NCBI GenBank assembly: GCA_039566865.1
Contig: CM076962.1
Span: 8,984,743 to 9,048,742 of the forward strand
DNA from: Aurelia coerulea
Lineage: Eukaryota; Cnidaria; Scyphozoa; Semaeostomeae; Ulmaridae
DNA length: 64,000 bases
Direction of reading: 5' to 3'
Position numbers and translations under genes: made by a program. Position 1 is the first letter of the stretch; the number at the start of each line of letters is the position of its first letter. Of the stretch, positions 1 to 10,718 are shown one piece after another. Below the pieces are notes generated by a model. That model was not told where the DNA came from and ran no database searches. It was given only the letters and a program-made list of their open reading frames with translations.

Positions 1-786
1 AAGATCACGGAAACACAGAACGGTGAGTTATCCTTAGTTTTGCTCCAATCTGATATCATTATGTTAGAAGCATGATTTTTAGTGACTTTCCAGCAACAGA
101 AACGACTTTTATTTTGCCTGGAGTTAAATTCCCTCAGATCTTCCTAAAACCCGACCAACCTCGTCAAGAAGCGGTGGACTCAGTAAAAAATAGAGGAGGA
201 ATGTGGTGAATTAGAGGAAATAGTTGACGAGTATGATTTTGCTAGAAATGTAAACTTGGAACCAGCTGTAAATTTTAATATTTTTCCAATCCAATTGCAG
301 TATTATCGTATTGTCGATGTCACTTTCATGTTTATTCAATACTGTTGGAAATTTCCCGATTTTTTTTGAGAAATTTACTCTCCACATGTTTGGGTGTAAA
401 AGTTTGGATGCCGGTTAAAATATCTCCAGTTTTCGAGTAGGTATGGCGTTGCCTCACCTCACTCAACACATTTGTACGTTCAGCATTTCTGGGCTTCCAG
501 CATTCTTAGTACATCATTCATTCTTTCTTAAAGGCATTGAGTCCATATGAATAGCTGAGCGTTAACGCTATCCTGAATTTTGCTGACAAACTGCTGATGG
601 CCCTTTGTTATCGCACAATAGTGCTAAAGTCATTAGCAGTGGAGACCAAAAGCTTCTTAATCCTTGCATTATCCTTGGGAATTTCATTGGTTTAATTTCA
701 ATAGCGATTAAATCAAATTTTTTGTTTTAGGATTGAAAAGAAGTTGATATTGGTCACTAGCGCGCTATTTATGCGGACTCAGTGCC
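1..786. other. Non-coding sequence, nothing recognised
   Basis: No convincing coding region, terminal repeat or RNA gene is visible here. It lies directly upstream of the 5'-truncated CR1-like fragment that starts near 787 and is probably intronic or intergenic DNA. A GTGAGT string near position 24 could be a splice donor, but nothing supports an exon before it. Confidence 0.5.
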
Positions 787-1138
787 TTTAAGTAGTAGAA
801 AACGATTCTGCTCAGTTGATGGACAACAGTCAGTGGCAAGATTGGTAATATGTGGCATACATCAGGGGTCATGCTTGGGCCCACTTTTATTTATCACGTA
901 CGTAAATGACTTTGAAAAATGTTTAGAGTTCTTCAGGGCTAGTATGTATGCAGACAACACACATGTTACATTAACATTTAGTAACGTAGATGATCTAATT
1001 TCAAATGCCCACAAAGAATTAAGAAACATCTTGGAATGGATGCGAGTAAATAAGCTAAGTGCCAACCCTAAAAACCGAATACATGATAATTGGCCATTCA
1101 CGGAGGATAGATAAAGCTGAAGTCTCAGAACCACTAGA
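782..1138 (+). pseudogene. CR1-like reverse transcriptase core fragment
   Basis: This is part of the palm domain of a non-LTR retrotransposon reverse transcriptase. The family motif GVPQGSCLGPLLF reads IHQGSCLGPLLF, and the catalytic YADD box reads YADN, so the second metal-binding aspartate is lost. A one-base frameshift near 1075 sends the frame from NPK into a false end; the sister copy at 26408-27216 reads NPKKIEYMIIGHP at the same place. The piece stops at the left edge of the Mutator-like insertion at 1135. It is inactive. Confidence 0.85.
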
Positions 1139-1416
1139 CATGCCCCAAATCTGTTTTTTGTCAACTGTAATAAGTCTACTGGAAAGTATATTGCGAAACA
1201 GACTTGTTGAACTGCGGCCCTCATGAATAATTAATGAGTAATTTGATCCGAAGCGTCCCACATTTGGGACGCTGTCGGTACTTTTGATGTGAACTTCAGC
1301 CAATCATTGAGCTCTTAGAAACAAAAGAATACAATAGGCAGGCCACACTGAAGAGGAGATCGGGGTGTTGTGTTGCACGTTGCGCACTTCTGCTCACTGA
1401 CTGAGCAACGAACAAA

Positions 1417-1618
1417 ATGGCAGAGAGAAGGTTTGCAGCAGAAGTTTGAATTTTGCAACGGAGAGCAATTGAGGCTTCGAAGACAGTTTTAAACATGGAA
1501 GAATTGCGATCCTATCAAGTGGATGCTCTATTAGGATAAATGAAAGGTTGCAATATGCTTGTAGCACGGTGAACTGGCTTTGGCAAATCGCTTTGTATAT
1601 CATCACCAAACTTCTAAA
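1417..1618 (+). pseudogene. RecQ-like (SF2) helicase N-terminal remnant
   Basis: From the ATG at 1417 one frame reads MAERRFAAEV, stop, then LNMEELRSYQVDALLG, stop, MKGCNMLVAR, stop, TGFGKSLC. The LRSYQxDAL segment resembles the Q-motif and TGFGKS the Walker A (motif I) of RecQ-type DNA helicases, where PTGxGKSLCYQ is usual. Three stops (near 1447, 1537 and 1570) make it a pseudogene. It sits just inside the left end of Mutator-like element W, facing inward. Whether it is a captured host gene or part of the element's own coding set cannot be settled here. Another RecQ-like first exon lies at 17923-18033. Confidence 0.6.
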
Positions 1619-2158
1619 TTTTGTTTGCACAAAAAGCTGCGAAGACAGTAAATGCCATGGGAAGTTTTTAAAGGTACTGCCTGTAAGGGATGAACAATTC
1701 CTCGTGCAAACAAGCACAGACTGACATGACAGATACATGGCAGCATTTGGGCCTTACAATCTACACATTCTCTCTTTATTGGCCTTGTTATGACCAGAGC
1801 TTGGGAGAGTAGAAGAGCAACTTGTGAAAAAGACATGACCAATTGCAAGAAAAAAAACTCTGCAGTTTTTTTGTTATATAGCCTGTGATATCTTCTTGAT
1901 GAAAGATCAAATGCAGTCACTGGCTGGAGGCAAAAGGATATATTGGATTGGTCATAGGCCTATGCTAATTGATGTATTCCTCAGAGCCAGGGGTGTCATC
2001 AAAAGGGGACAAAGATAACTTTAAGTGATACGATTTGAAATTAGAACATGCATCAGTTGTTTTGTAAATATTTTCAGGCACGGGGGGGGGGGGGTGTTCT
2101 TCTATAGTAAAGGTACCTGGGGATGTGCCGCAACGAAGAGTATACTTTTTCGGACTTC

Positions 2159-2310
2159 TAGTCTAGCCAAGGGTATCATTTTGACAATATCGGTCTAGCG
2201 AACGGTCATGATATCATATTTGGTACAAATTTGACAATATTGGTCAACATTATTGGTCTAGCCAAGGGTACCATTTTCGTAAAAATTAGTCTAGCCAACG
2301 GTACGATATT
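2159..2310. repeat. Degenerate short repeat, core TAGCCAAGGGTA
   Basis: The phrase GTCTAGCCAAGGGTA or a close variant (AGCGAACGG, AGCCAACGG) recurs at about 2160, 2193, 2260 and 2290, spaced 30 to 65 bases apart with TTTGACAATAT-like linkers. It looks like a decayed minisatellite inside element W. No coding capacity is seen in 1920-3500 around it. Confidence 0.45.
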
Positions 2311-5287
2311 GAATATATGCTCAAGGCAGACTCCTATCCAAAATTTAGCCAAGAGCCCCTCTTTTCATGTTTTCAGGCCACCACACCCTTTTTGATCCAT
2401 ACAGTTTACGGAGTGCAGTTGATGGGATGATATACGTAAAATGTTGGGTCTTATCTCATTGTTGCTGCTAGGCAACGCAAACAGTAAGAAACACCTTCTT
2501 TACAGCTAGAAAGCACCCTTCAAGCACCCATCAGCATTAAGAAGCGGCAAAATCTCAGGAATTTTCAATAGACATCGATAGGAAATCCTGCAAAACAAAA
2601 ATTGGGAAACGCCGAGGCTCTACTATTTTAACATCAAATGTTTTTAGTGATTCAGCGTGCTCTCAAGTTACAAGTAGTTTTCCATAAGAAACAAGAGATA
2701 AAAGTACCAAAAGTACTTCAGTAAAATCTCACCGCTCCCTCGACATTTTCTCCTCGGATTTAGATGAATTACAAATTGATCCTGGGAAGAATAGCAGGGA
2801 ATAAGCCCCCCAGTCCACTCCCATGGTGCTGCTATTGCTCACCAGAAGTAGTGCTATACACAGAGCCATTGTTTCAGAGTTTTATTTTGCAAATTGACAT
2901 GCAATTTCCAATTGTTGTTTAATTACTAGCTTTGTGTGTTTCATGCTACCAAACTGAACATTCAAACAACCTCTGAACAAACATTTAGAGCTTTTAATAA
3001 TTCACAGCAGCCAGACTTATCTTTTATAAGAAACTTGGATCAGGCTGGTACTAACCTTGCGTTCCTTTGGCAATAAAAATAATCATGATTTCATTCGAAA
3101 TCAGCCAGCTGGATCTAAATGCTTTTAAATGAAACAATGCTAAAATCTTAAACAAAACAATCATGATTGTTCTGATTGCCAAAGCAACGCAAGGTAAAAG
3201 TGTCTTAATTAATCATGAAAATAATCACATTTTAATGCTGAAAGTTTCTTAAATTTTCCTTAGTTTTTAAATGCATGAATTATCAGTGTGGTCTGTAACA
3301 CTGCTGCAGATAGTGTTTCTTGACATTAAGCATAATATAGGAATAATAAACAGTATTCTATTATGCTCAAAGCATAAATAATTAGTTAATATTACATTAC
3401 TCAAGAATAAAAGGTTCAATGACATTTGCCATAACTATCTAACTTATTTGTATGTGTTTCTTATATATTTCTTAGACATAGTGCTAGAGTTTCTAAAAGT
3501 TTTTGGCCATCTTATTTACTAGTTTCTTATGAACCAGTTTATTATAGAAAATATGTTACATCTGTCTATTGGAAGCATATTTTTTATCAACTTAAATTTT
3601 GTTGATGCTAGACTGAAGCCAGTGATCGGAAGAAATCCAGAAAATGGATCAATGAAATCCCTTCCAAAAAGGATGGGGCTGTCCAAAAGTCAGGTACTGG
3701 CACAATTTTTAGTTTCTTACAGACATTTTTTATAAGAGACAAAGAATGTGGCCCAGTACTGAAAGCTTCTCAAAACTATCAGATTTTTAGCGCTCAGAGT
3801 TTCGTAAAGCTTCCATAACCATCTTCATGTTCACTACCTGTATACCCACTTGAACTATTCAAAACAAGGTTTTTGAAGCCGTTTCAATGTTTAGACATGA
3901 CTTTAACAGGAAACAAATGAATATAACTAAAATATACTCAGACTTTCCATTGTCAAAAGAAATAGTTTCTTCACAGAAATTGAATTGAGTTGAACAGAAA
4001 ATTGAAAATTACTCAATTCAATTTCTGTAAGCCAGTCAAGGGAGTCTGCACACAGACTATATTTTCCCAGCACTGGAGTTTCTTAATTTTTTGGCTATCT
4101 GAGAGTTGAGTTTCTCATAATCAGTTTATTGTGAAAAAAATATGTGTACATGTAGATAATGATTTGCCAAAACCATTTCCAGAGTATTCAAATTGTCAAG
4201 CGAGTCCTATTGTGCCCTGCTGCATCCTTCTGATGTATCATCTTTTGCAGAGTTTGCCAGTGTTGAATGTGGATCAAGTTTCTTCACAAAGCCTGTGTTC
4301 AGTAATGTGAAGTGGATCTTGCCATGATGTCTGCAGAATAACTGTGTTTACTTAAGATGGAATTAGTATGATACTTCACAAAATTCCTTACCAATCAGGA
4401 TGCATATACTGAAAGAATAACAGAATAATCGAAATGAATTAACAAAATGGTACATACCAAAAGACAAAAGATAAACATGCATTGTATACACATATTTTTT
4501 TCATGAGAAACTAAGAATCTGTGACCCCTGAACACTTCAAAACAAGATGTTTTTAGCCTTTCCAATGTTTAGACATTACTAAAGTACTTTCCAAATAATA
4601 TGATACAGGAAACAAGTGAGAATAAAAGACAAACATGTTTGAGTTTCTTAATTTTTTGGCGATTTGAGAGTCTGAGTTTCTTAGAAAAAATACAGTAAAT
4701 GTACTGTATATCACATGAGAACATGGTAAATCAAGGTAGCTAGTTTTTGTTTGATCAAAATCAATCACAAATGCTTTTCACTCTGACTGAAGTTGAGATA
4801 AATTGAGTTTTGTAAGTAATATACATTACAGTCACTCTTTCTGGTGTTTCTTACATTTTTAATGCCGAGAAAAGAATCACATACTTATAGAAGGGCTCCG
4901 AAATTACTTGGTAAGATTTAAAAACGAAGCGAGTAATCATAGTTCACACTTCAAAACAATGTCAAAACAGTTGCTAATATTGTCCAGTGTCATAACACTT
5001 TTGAGTACATTAATCACAACTTTCTTTGATTTTTTTAATCACGTAGGGTAGCTTCTAGCCTGCATCACAGACAGAGCTAGGCAGCTTCTAAAGTCTCAAG
5101 AATTGAGCCTGCCGTTTCTTATAAGCTTTTTTATAAAAAATTGGTGCATTGCATTGTGAACTGATATTTCTGTTCCAACATTAGAACAGAAGGCGCTCGA
5201 CGCAGATCAGACCCTAGGCCTAACTAAGGTGGAAGAACAAACTGCTATTTTTATCATATACTCGACTAAAGGCAAGCTAAATCATAC

Positions 5288-5342
5288 CTTTCGCACTTTT
5301 CCAGGCAAATATTCTTTGTCCTGCTCCACCATTGCTAGCCAT
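5288..5342 (-). CDS. Candidate first coding exon, unknown protein, inside W
   Basis: On the minus strand an ATG at 5342 opens MASNGGAGQRIFAWKSAK and is followed directly by GTATGA, a good splice donor. The upstream sequence (5343-5500) is GC-richer and promoter-like. The exon lies just inside the right terminal repeat of W and faces inward, so W appears to carry two convergent genes, this one and the RecQ-like remnant. The protein is not recognised and no second exon was identified. The call is inference from start, donor and position only. Confidence 0.3.
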
Positions 5343-6009
5343 GTTTGGCCAATGCCTCGTTTGACCATTCAGACATAGACACATAATCCAAAATACTCTG
5401 TTATTCGATCTTCACAACATGTCGCTTCGTGCCGCCATCTTTGGTCAGCTTCCGTTTTTGAACGCAACCCCCTGTTTTTTCAGTTGACCACAAAGAGATT
5501 AGCTATCTCATTAATTATTCGTGAGGTCCGGAGATATACAAGTCTATTTCGCTTTTCACTTTTCCCTTCAATTTTTTGGCGAAATTTTTTTTTGACGAAA
5601 TAGACTTGGGGCAAGTCTACAGAGCCACTGAATCTTAATGATTCAGAAATAAAACGTGTCGCGAAGACAAAATCACTAGAGGTTGTAGTGGATCAAGGGC
5701 TAAACTGGGATGACCAATTCAGCAAAATGAAAGGAAAGGTTAGTGGCGGTATAAGGTCATTAAAAAAACTGAAAAATTTCATTTCACAATCCCAGCCTGA
5801 CCATGTGTACCGGGCCCTTGGCATTTTTTTTCTCATTTTTTTTTCATTTGATATTATTTATACACAAATTAACCCTTCAGCAAATTAGAATATATAACAT
5901 CTATTTACAATGATAAAAACCTTATGAATAAAAGCCTACAGCCCTATACAACTTAATCCTTGCTGTTCTTTCAGGGAGTTGTGTTTGGTTTGAGTGTCTA
6001 GCTCTTTAG

Positions 6010-8870
6010 ATGCGTTTTAAGTTGTTTTTTGAAACGATCAAGTGTCGGTAACTCGCGAATTTCGGCAGGTTTATCATTCCATGACTTGAGAGCTGCGTAA
6101 TGAAAGCCCTTTTTTGCAAATACAGTTCTATATCTAGGGATCTGGATATCTTAAAAGTGCCTCGTATTGTAGGTCGAGTGAAAAGATCTTGGTTTGTATT
6201 TATCCCAGTTGTTTTAAGGGCATAGTCTGTTCATAATCTTGTAAGTCATAACATTCCTATCGTAACGGAAAATATTTTCTACGTTTAACCAGGATGCCGA
6301 CCAGCCATCTTTTATTCTTGCGTTTGCAATTATTGAATACGCCCGGTCTTGAAGGCGTTGGAGAGCAGCCTCTTTTGTTTTTGAAAGACTACCCCAGATA
6401 ACATCGGCATAACGCAGGTGACTCTCGATTAACGCATAATATACATTACACAAATGGGATTGTGGAACGACATTTTTCAATTCTTTTAAAGCTGCAAGAA
6501 CTCCACTCAGTTTGCCTTTGTTGCGCTTAAACTGTTCATCCCAACTTAATTTTTCATCAACTATCACTCCGAGGGATGTTTTTCTTTTCAACTCTTTTGA
6601 TATCAGAGTTATTTAGTTTAAGCACTTCTGGCAGGTCTAAATTTTTGGTTTTTGGTTTGATGCCCTATGACCATGAATTCAGTTTTTTTGGGATTGGGGC
6701 TAAGTTTGTTCACCCTCATCCACTCAGAGAGATTGGAAAGTTATTGATATGCGTCCTCAATTAGTTTCGATACATCGTTGGATGCAATCGTTATATTGGT
6801 ATCGTCAGCATAAATGCTAGCCTTGGAGAATTTAAGACACTTTTCAAAGTCATTCAATTAAATGATGAAAGGAAGAGGGCCTAAACTAGAACCTTGGGGA
6901 ATACCACAGGTTACATCTCTGGCTTTAGAATGCTGACCGTTCAGAGAGCAGAACTGTTTTCTATTGTTTAAGTAGGATTTAAACCAATTCCCAGCTTTGC
7001 CTCTTATTCCATATGCACGTAATGTTTTTAGTAATATATCGTGATCAACCGTATCGAAGGCTTTCTTAAGGTCGAGAAAAATAGTGAGATTAACATTGCT
7101 GCGATCTATGTTTTCGTACCAGAAGTCTGTGCTGCTTATGAGTGATGTTATCGTGGAGTATAACTTACGAAAATTGCTTGGTTGCATGTAATACTCTCAT
7201 TAATTTTGAGAAACGCAAATAGGTGATCGTGCGTTAGTCGCTCTAGCTTCCTTGAAAACACTGAGATTACAGAGATAAGTCTGTTTTTGTTTAGATCAGT
7301 TTTTGGGCCCGACTTGTATATTGGGGTGACTCTCGCTAATTTCCAGATGTCAGGAAAAACACCATTCGTAAGTGAGGAGTTATAAATCAGCATAAGCGGC
7401 TGAGCTATAAATTCGCTCGCGTCTTTTACCAAAGCTACGGTAACTTTGTCAGGACCAGACGCTTTTCCGTTCTTTAGCAGATTGATAGCATTCATCACAT
7501 ACTTTTTGTCGACTGTTTTGAACAGCATTTCGTTGTTTACTTGTGTGATATGCCGCAAACAATTATCAGTTGGTCTCGTTTCTATGCTCTTCGCGAGCTT
7601 TGGCCCAACAGAGTCAAAGTGACAATTCAACGCTTCTAGCACATCACGCTCTTTTGCAAACTTTTGCCGTCAATTTCTAGACTGGAAATCGTCGTGGATT
7701 TAATATCTTTATCCAAGACCCTATTGATTGTTTTCCACATTTTCTTCGGGTCCCCTTTATTTTTCTCAATTGAACCTTTGTAATAATCCTGAATAGAGTA
7801 CCTAATTTCTTTGGTTACTTTATTCCGCTGCTTGGTATATGCTGACCACACCCCAGGAGATTTTTCCGCTATTTTTTCAGTCTGTCCCTAGTCTCCATCG
7901 ATTTTCTGAGATTTGGAGTTAACCAAGGAGCAAATTCCGACCTTACTCTTCTTTTCTTAATCGGAGCATGTATATTCAAAAGCGACTCGAAAATCTCCGG
8001 AAATGTGCCAGCCATAGCAGATGGATCATTAGCAAAAGGGATAAGAATGGTTTCACAATCTATTTGTTGCAGGTCGTGCTGGAAAAGTGCCTTGTCTTAT
8101 TTCTTCATTGTACGAGATTGGACTATTTTTGGCTTTTTTTTTCCTTTTTTTCTTTAGTCGCCAGGCATTTTCTTTCCTTACTCCGTACACCAAATAGTGG
8201 TCCACCACCCCTGTTTCTAGGACATCTGCCTCTAAAATATATTTGGAGCTCGAGGTAGAGAAATGATCTATAAGTGATTTGCTTACTCTTTGTTAACCTT
8301 GTTCAGTTGTTCTTACTGCGACTCTCGTGTACTTTTTAATCAACTGCTCTATTTGATATTCGGAATATACAAGCTTCAGTTTTTTGTATTAGCATTTGTA
8401 CCATTCTTAAAATCGCAGTTTGTGTCGCCACCGAGGATAATTTCCTTTCCTTCCTTGTCAAGGTCCCGGAGAGACTCTCTTAAGGTTTTCGAATGCAGCA
8501 TCATCAACACCGGAGGTTGGGGGTCGATACCAGCATGCAAAGAAAAATGACCTTGCATTTTGTTGTTTTATCTCAAGGGAAAGAAGCTCTAGCTTATCGC
8601 TTTTTTGTTTCATTTTGGGCTCGGGAAGGGCATCTTCAACATAAATTGCGACTCCTCCCCCATTTACGTTTCGGTCGTTACGAAATATCTTGTAGCCCTC
8701 TATCGATACTTCGGCATCTCTAATATTTTCGTCCAACCGGGTTTCGCTAAGACCAATGATATCAATATCGTTGTCATGCAGTATAATGCTAAGCTCATTG
8801 CTATGTTTTCTGAGGGAAACTATATTTAGGAAAGCAATTTTAAGACCATTCCTCTTCCTCGAGTGATGCT
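6010..8870 (-). pseudogene. CR1-like ORF2: AP endonuclease and reverse transcriptase
   Basis: On the minus strand an apurinic-type endonuclease starts near 8850 (LKIAFLNIVSLRKH), with LSETR near 8755 and GGDTNCDF near 8440, which matches the GDFN metal-binding motif with a change. The linker and RT follow from about 7850: KNGKASGPDKVT, FLDLKKAFDTVDHD (first catalytic Asp), CGIPQGSSLGPL and an intact YADDT box at 6798-6812, then the thumb region with ESHLRYADVIWGSL. ORF2 needs several frame changes (near 7640, 7170, 6870 and 6590, with more in the endonuclease), so it is dead. The reaction would be nicking target DNA and copying element RNA at the nick. Confidence 0.85.
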
Positions 8871-8908
8871 CCCTTCCTATAGTGTTACTACAAGAGCTAA
8901 GACACCGT

Positions 8909-10230
8909 TAACAGTACTTTATATACTTATTCAAGTTACTCGCCAACTTTCTCACTCCTCCCTCATTCAAATGCAAACCGTCACTTTTCAAGTTGCTAAA
9001 TAAGATATTAGCGTTTTCAATCATATCAAAACCATTAAGGGGCAGTTTCTCAGCCCACAGCTCATTCAGTTGAGTAACCTTAGCATTGAGCTCATGAGAA
9101 TCGTTTCTTCGAAAAACAGCAGAAAAGGTAATCTTAGCATTGAGATTATTCTTCTGAATCCCTCCATGTGTATCCATTGTTTCTTTGCATAATTCTTGTG
9201 GGGTTGTTGACGCAACGTTGTTGGTCGCAGCGTGCACTATTATTACATCACTGTCCACTTTTTCGGCTTGTTTGACTGCTTCTTTTATTCTCATTCCAGG
9301 TTTAAGTTTCTTTTCCACAATGTGATGTTCATATTCAATTTTTTTCATTGTTCAAGGTCCTTAGTTGAGAGTCACCAACAATCAGAAGTTTAATTTTCTT
9401 GCTTTCTGTATTGCCAGTTGCTTGTTTTGTTGATGTGGTAGGATTCTTTTCAGATTCAATAGAGCTATTGTTGTTGATCTTCGTTGTATTTTTGCCCTTC
9501 TTCTCCTTCTGGTGTTTGGATTCGTTGTTATCACGGCTATCTTTGTGTGTAGAGTTCTGTGCTGTAGATACTTGATTTTTGTTTGGCTTGGAATTATTGC
9601 TCGAAAATACTTTGCTTTCTTGAATCAATTCGCTTTTCAATAACTGCGTATTCGGCGATTGTCCCATAGGAATATCTGAATCCGAGGTGATAGGCCTAGC
9701 ACCGCGCCGTAATGATTTCTTGCCTCCAACAATTTTTCGATAATTTTTTGCTTTTCGTTAAGTTGGCGTTTAAAAGATAAATTCCTTTCCTGTAAACTTC
9801 GAATAAAAACTGCTTCGTAATCAATGGGAGGGTTTTTTCGCATTTTTTTTTGGATTCAGAAATTGCTTGTTTAGACATCAAAGCTTTCAGCGAAAGGACC
9901 TCCTCTTGTATGAACTTTTTAAATTCCACGTAGTCGGAGCCAAGGGTCGAACCTCAATCATTGGATTGGTCGCACTCCTTGGCACTTAAATCGACAATTT
10001 CGGTTGCATTCGCCAGCATCTGATGCCCCTTATCCAAAATACGAAAAGAAACCTTTTCATTGTTCATAACTGCACTGATCAGTCCATCCTTTTTCGCAGC
10101 TTCGATTGCGTGAAGAACTTTGGGCCTATCCAGTTCAAACTCCTTGCAGCAATAACTTTCTAAATATTGACCTTTCCTTTGGTTGGTCGTAATATGCTTA
10201 AAGGCTTTGAGGATGATTCTGGATTCGTCT
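8909..10230 (-). pseudogene. CR1-like ORF1 with SGNH/GDSL esterase domain
   Basis: Read from 10230 down. A first part (about 10220-9960; phrases ILKAFKHITTNQRKGQYLES and EAAKKDGLIS) looks like a small winged-helix fold; that is inference. A coiled-coil-like charged stretch follows, then a low-complexity Lys/Asn/Ser linker, then an SGNH hydrolase-like domain. Block I reads LLIVGDSQLRTL (about 9390). The GTN-like block reads HAATNNVAS (about 9230). The last block reads SDGLHLNEGG (about 8970), giving the Asp and His of the usual triad. Esterase-type ORF1 is known in CR1-like LINEs. A stop near 9950 and frame changes near 9700 and 9345 break it. It ends in IKYC just before ORF2. Confidence 0.75.
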
Positions 10231-10237
10231 GATTCTG

Positions 10238-10662
10238 TCGAAAGCCATCTGCGATATGCTAATGTTATATGGGGGAGTCTTCCCTAATCGAAATTGAATA
10301 CCCTCCAACGTCTGCTGGATAGAGCCCGTTCTATTATTGAAGGCCAGACTACAAGACAATTGGTCTCATAACTGGTTGACCGTTGAGCAACTAATAACAT
10401 TTGATCGATCAGTAATGACATACAAAATAATGAACAGGCAATGTATTGAAAGCCTTTGGGATAAATATCATCAAAGGACCCAGCACTCCAGAACAAGGAA
10501 TTACAGGGACCTACAAATCCCAAGAAATAATCTTGAATACGTCAAGAAAAACTTCCATTATTCGGCTCTAAAAACTTGGAATGATACTCCTAGGAATATT
10601 AGAGAGCTCCCTACACTTAACAGATTCAAAAAGCAATTAAAAAGTCATTTCAAGAGCTGAAA
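10238..10662 (+). pseudogene. CR1-like RT thumb and C-terminal tail (+)
   Basis: This continues the outer + strand CR1-like copy after the antisense insertion. ESHLRYANVIWGSLP is followed by a frame change and then DNWSHNWLTVEQLITFDRSV, ending with PRNIRELPTLNRFKKQLKSH and a stop near 10661. The C-terminal region is diagnostic of this LINE family in the window (compare 25208-25640 and 6000-6590 minus). The 3' UTR follows and is cut by the TA-target transposon at 10719. Confidence 0.85.
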
Positions 10663-10718
10663 TCGAACGAAAAGACGACTCCCTGGAAGAGCAGCTGCTA
10701 TGTAGATAGGAAACTGTA

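Larger units (their letters stand above)
1135..5619. mobile_element. Mutator-like DNA transposon W, 4.5 kb
   Basis: The element interrupts the CR1-like frame. Termini are inverted: left TAGACATGCCCCAAATCTG, right reads TAGACTTGCCCCAAGTCTA on the other strand. About 70 bases further in, both ends share a second inverted match around GAATAATTAATGAG (near 1224 and 5515). The flanks CAGAACCAC (left) and CAGAGCCAC (right) form a 9-base target duplication with one difference. A 9-base duplication and long terminal repeats fit Mutator-like elements by established rules; no transposase was found, so the class is inferred. Inside are a broken RecQ-like helicase start near the left end and a candidate minus-strand first exon near the right end. 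Much of 2600-5200 is diverged repeats built on the phrase GTTTCTTA, also present at 43990-44950. Confidence 0.7.
5821..10237 (-). mobile_element. Near full-length CR1-like LINE (minus), nested in its relative
   Basis: This 4.4 kb LINE lies antisense inside the + strand CR1-like copy and splits it between the codons for RAL and VESHLR. Its 3' end is on the left, with T-rich runs at 5823-5850 that read as an A-rich tail on the element strand. Its 5' end abuts 10238. Any target duplication is at most about 2 bases (TG). It carries ORF1 (SGNH esterase type, 10230-8909) and ORF2 (endonuclease plus RT, about 8870-6010), in the order expected for CR1-like elements. Both ORFs are broken by frameshifts and stops. 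Confidence 0.85.
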
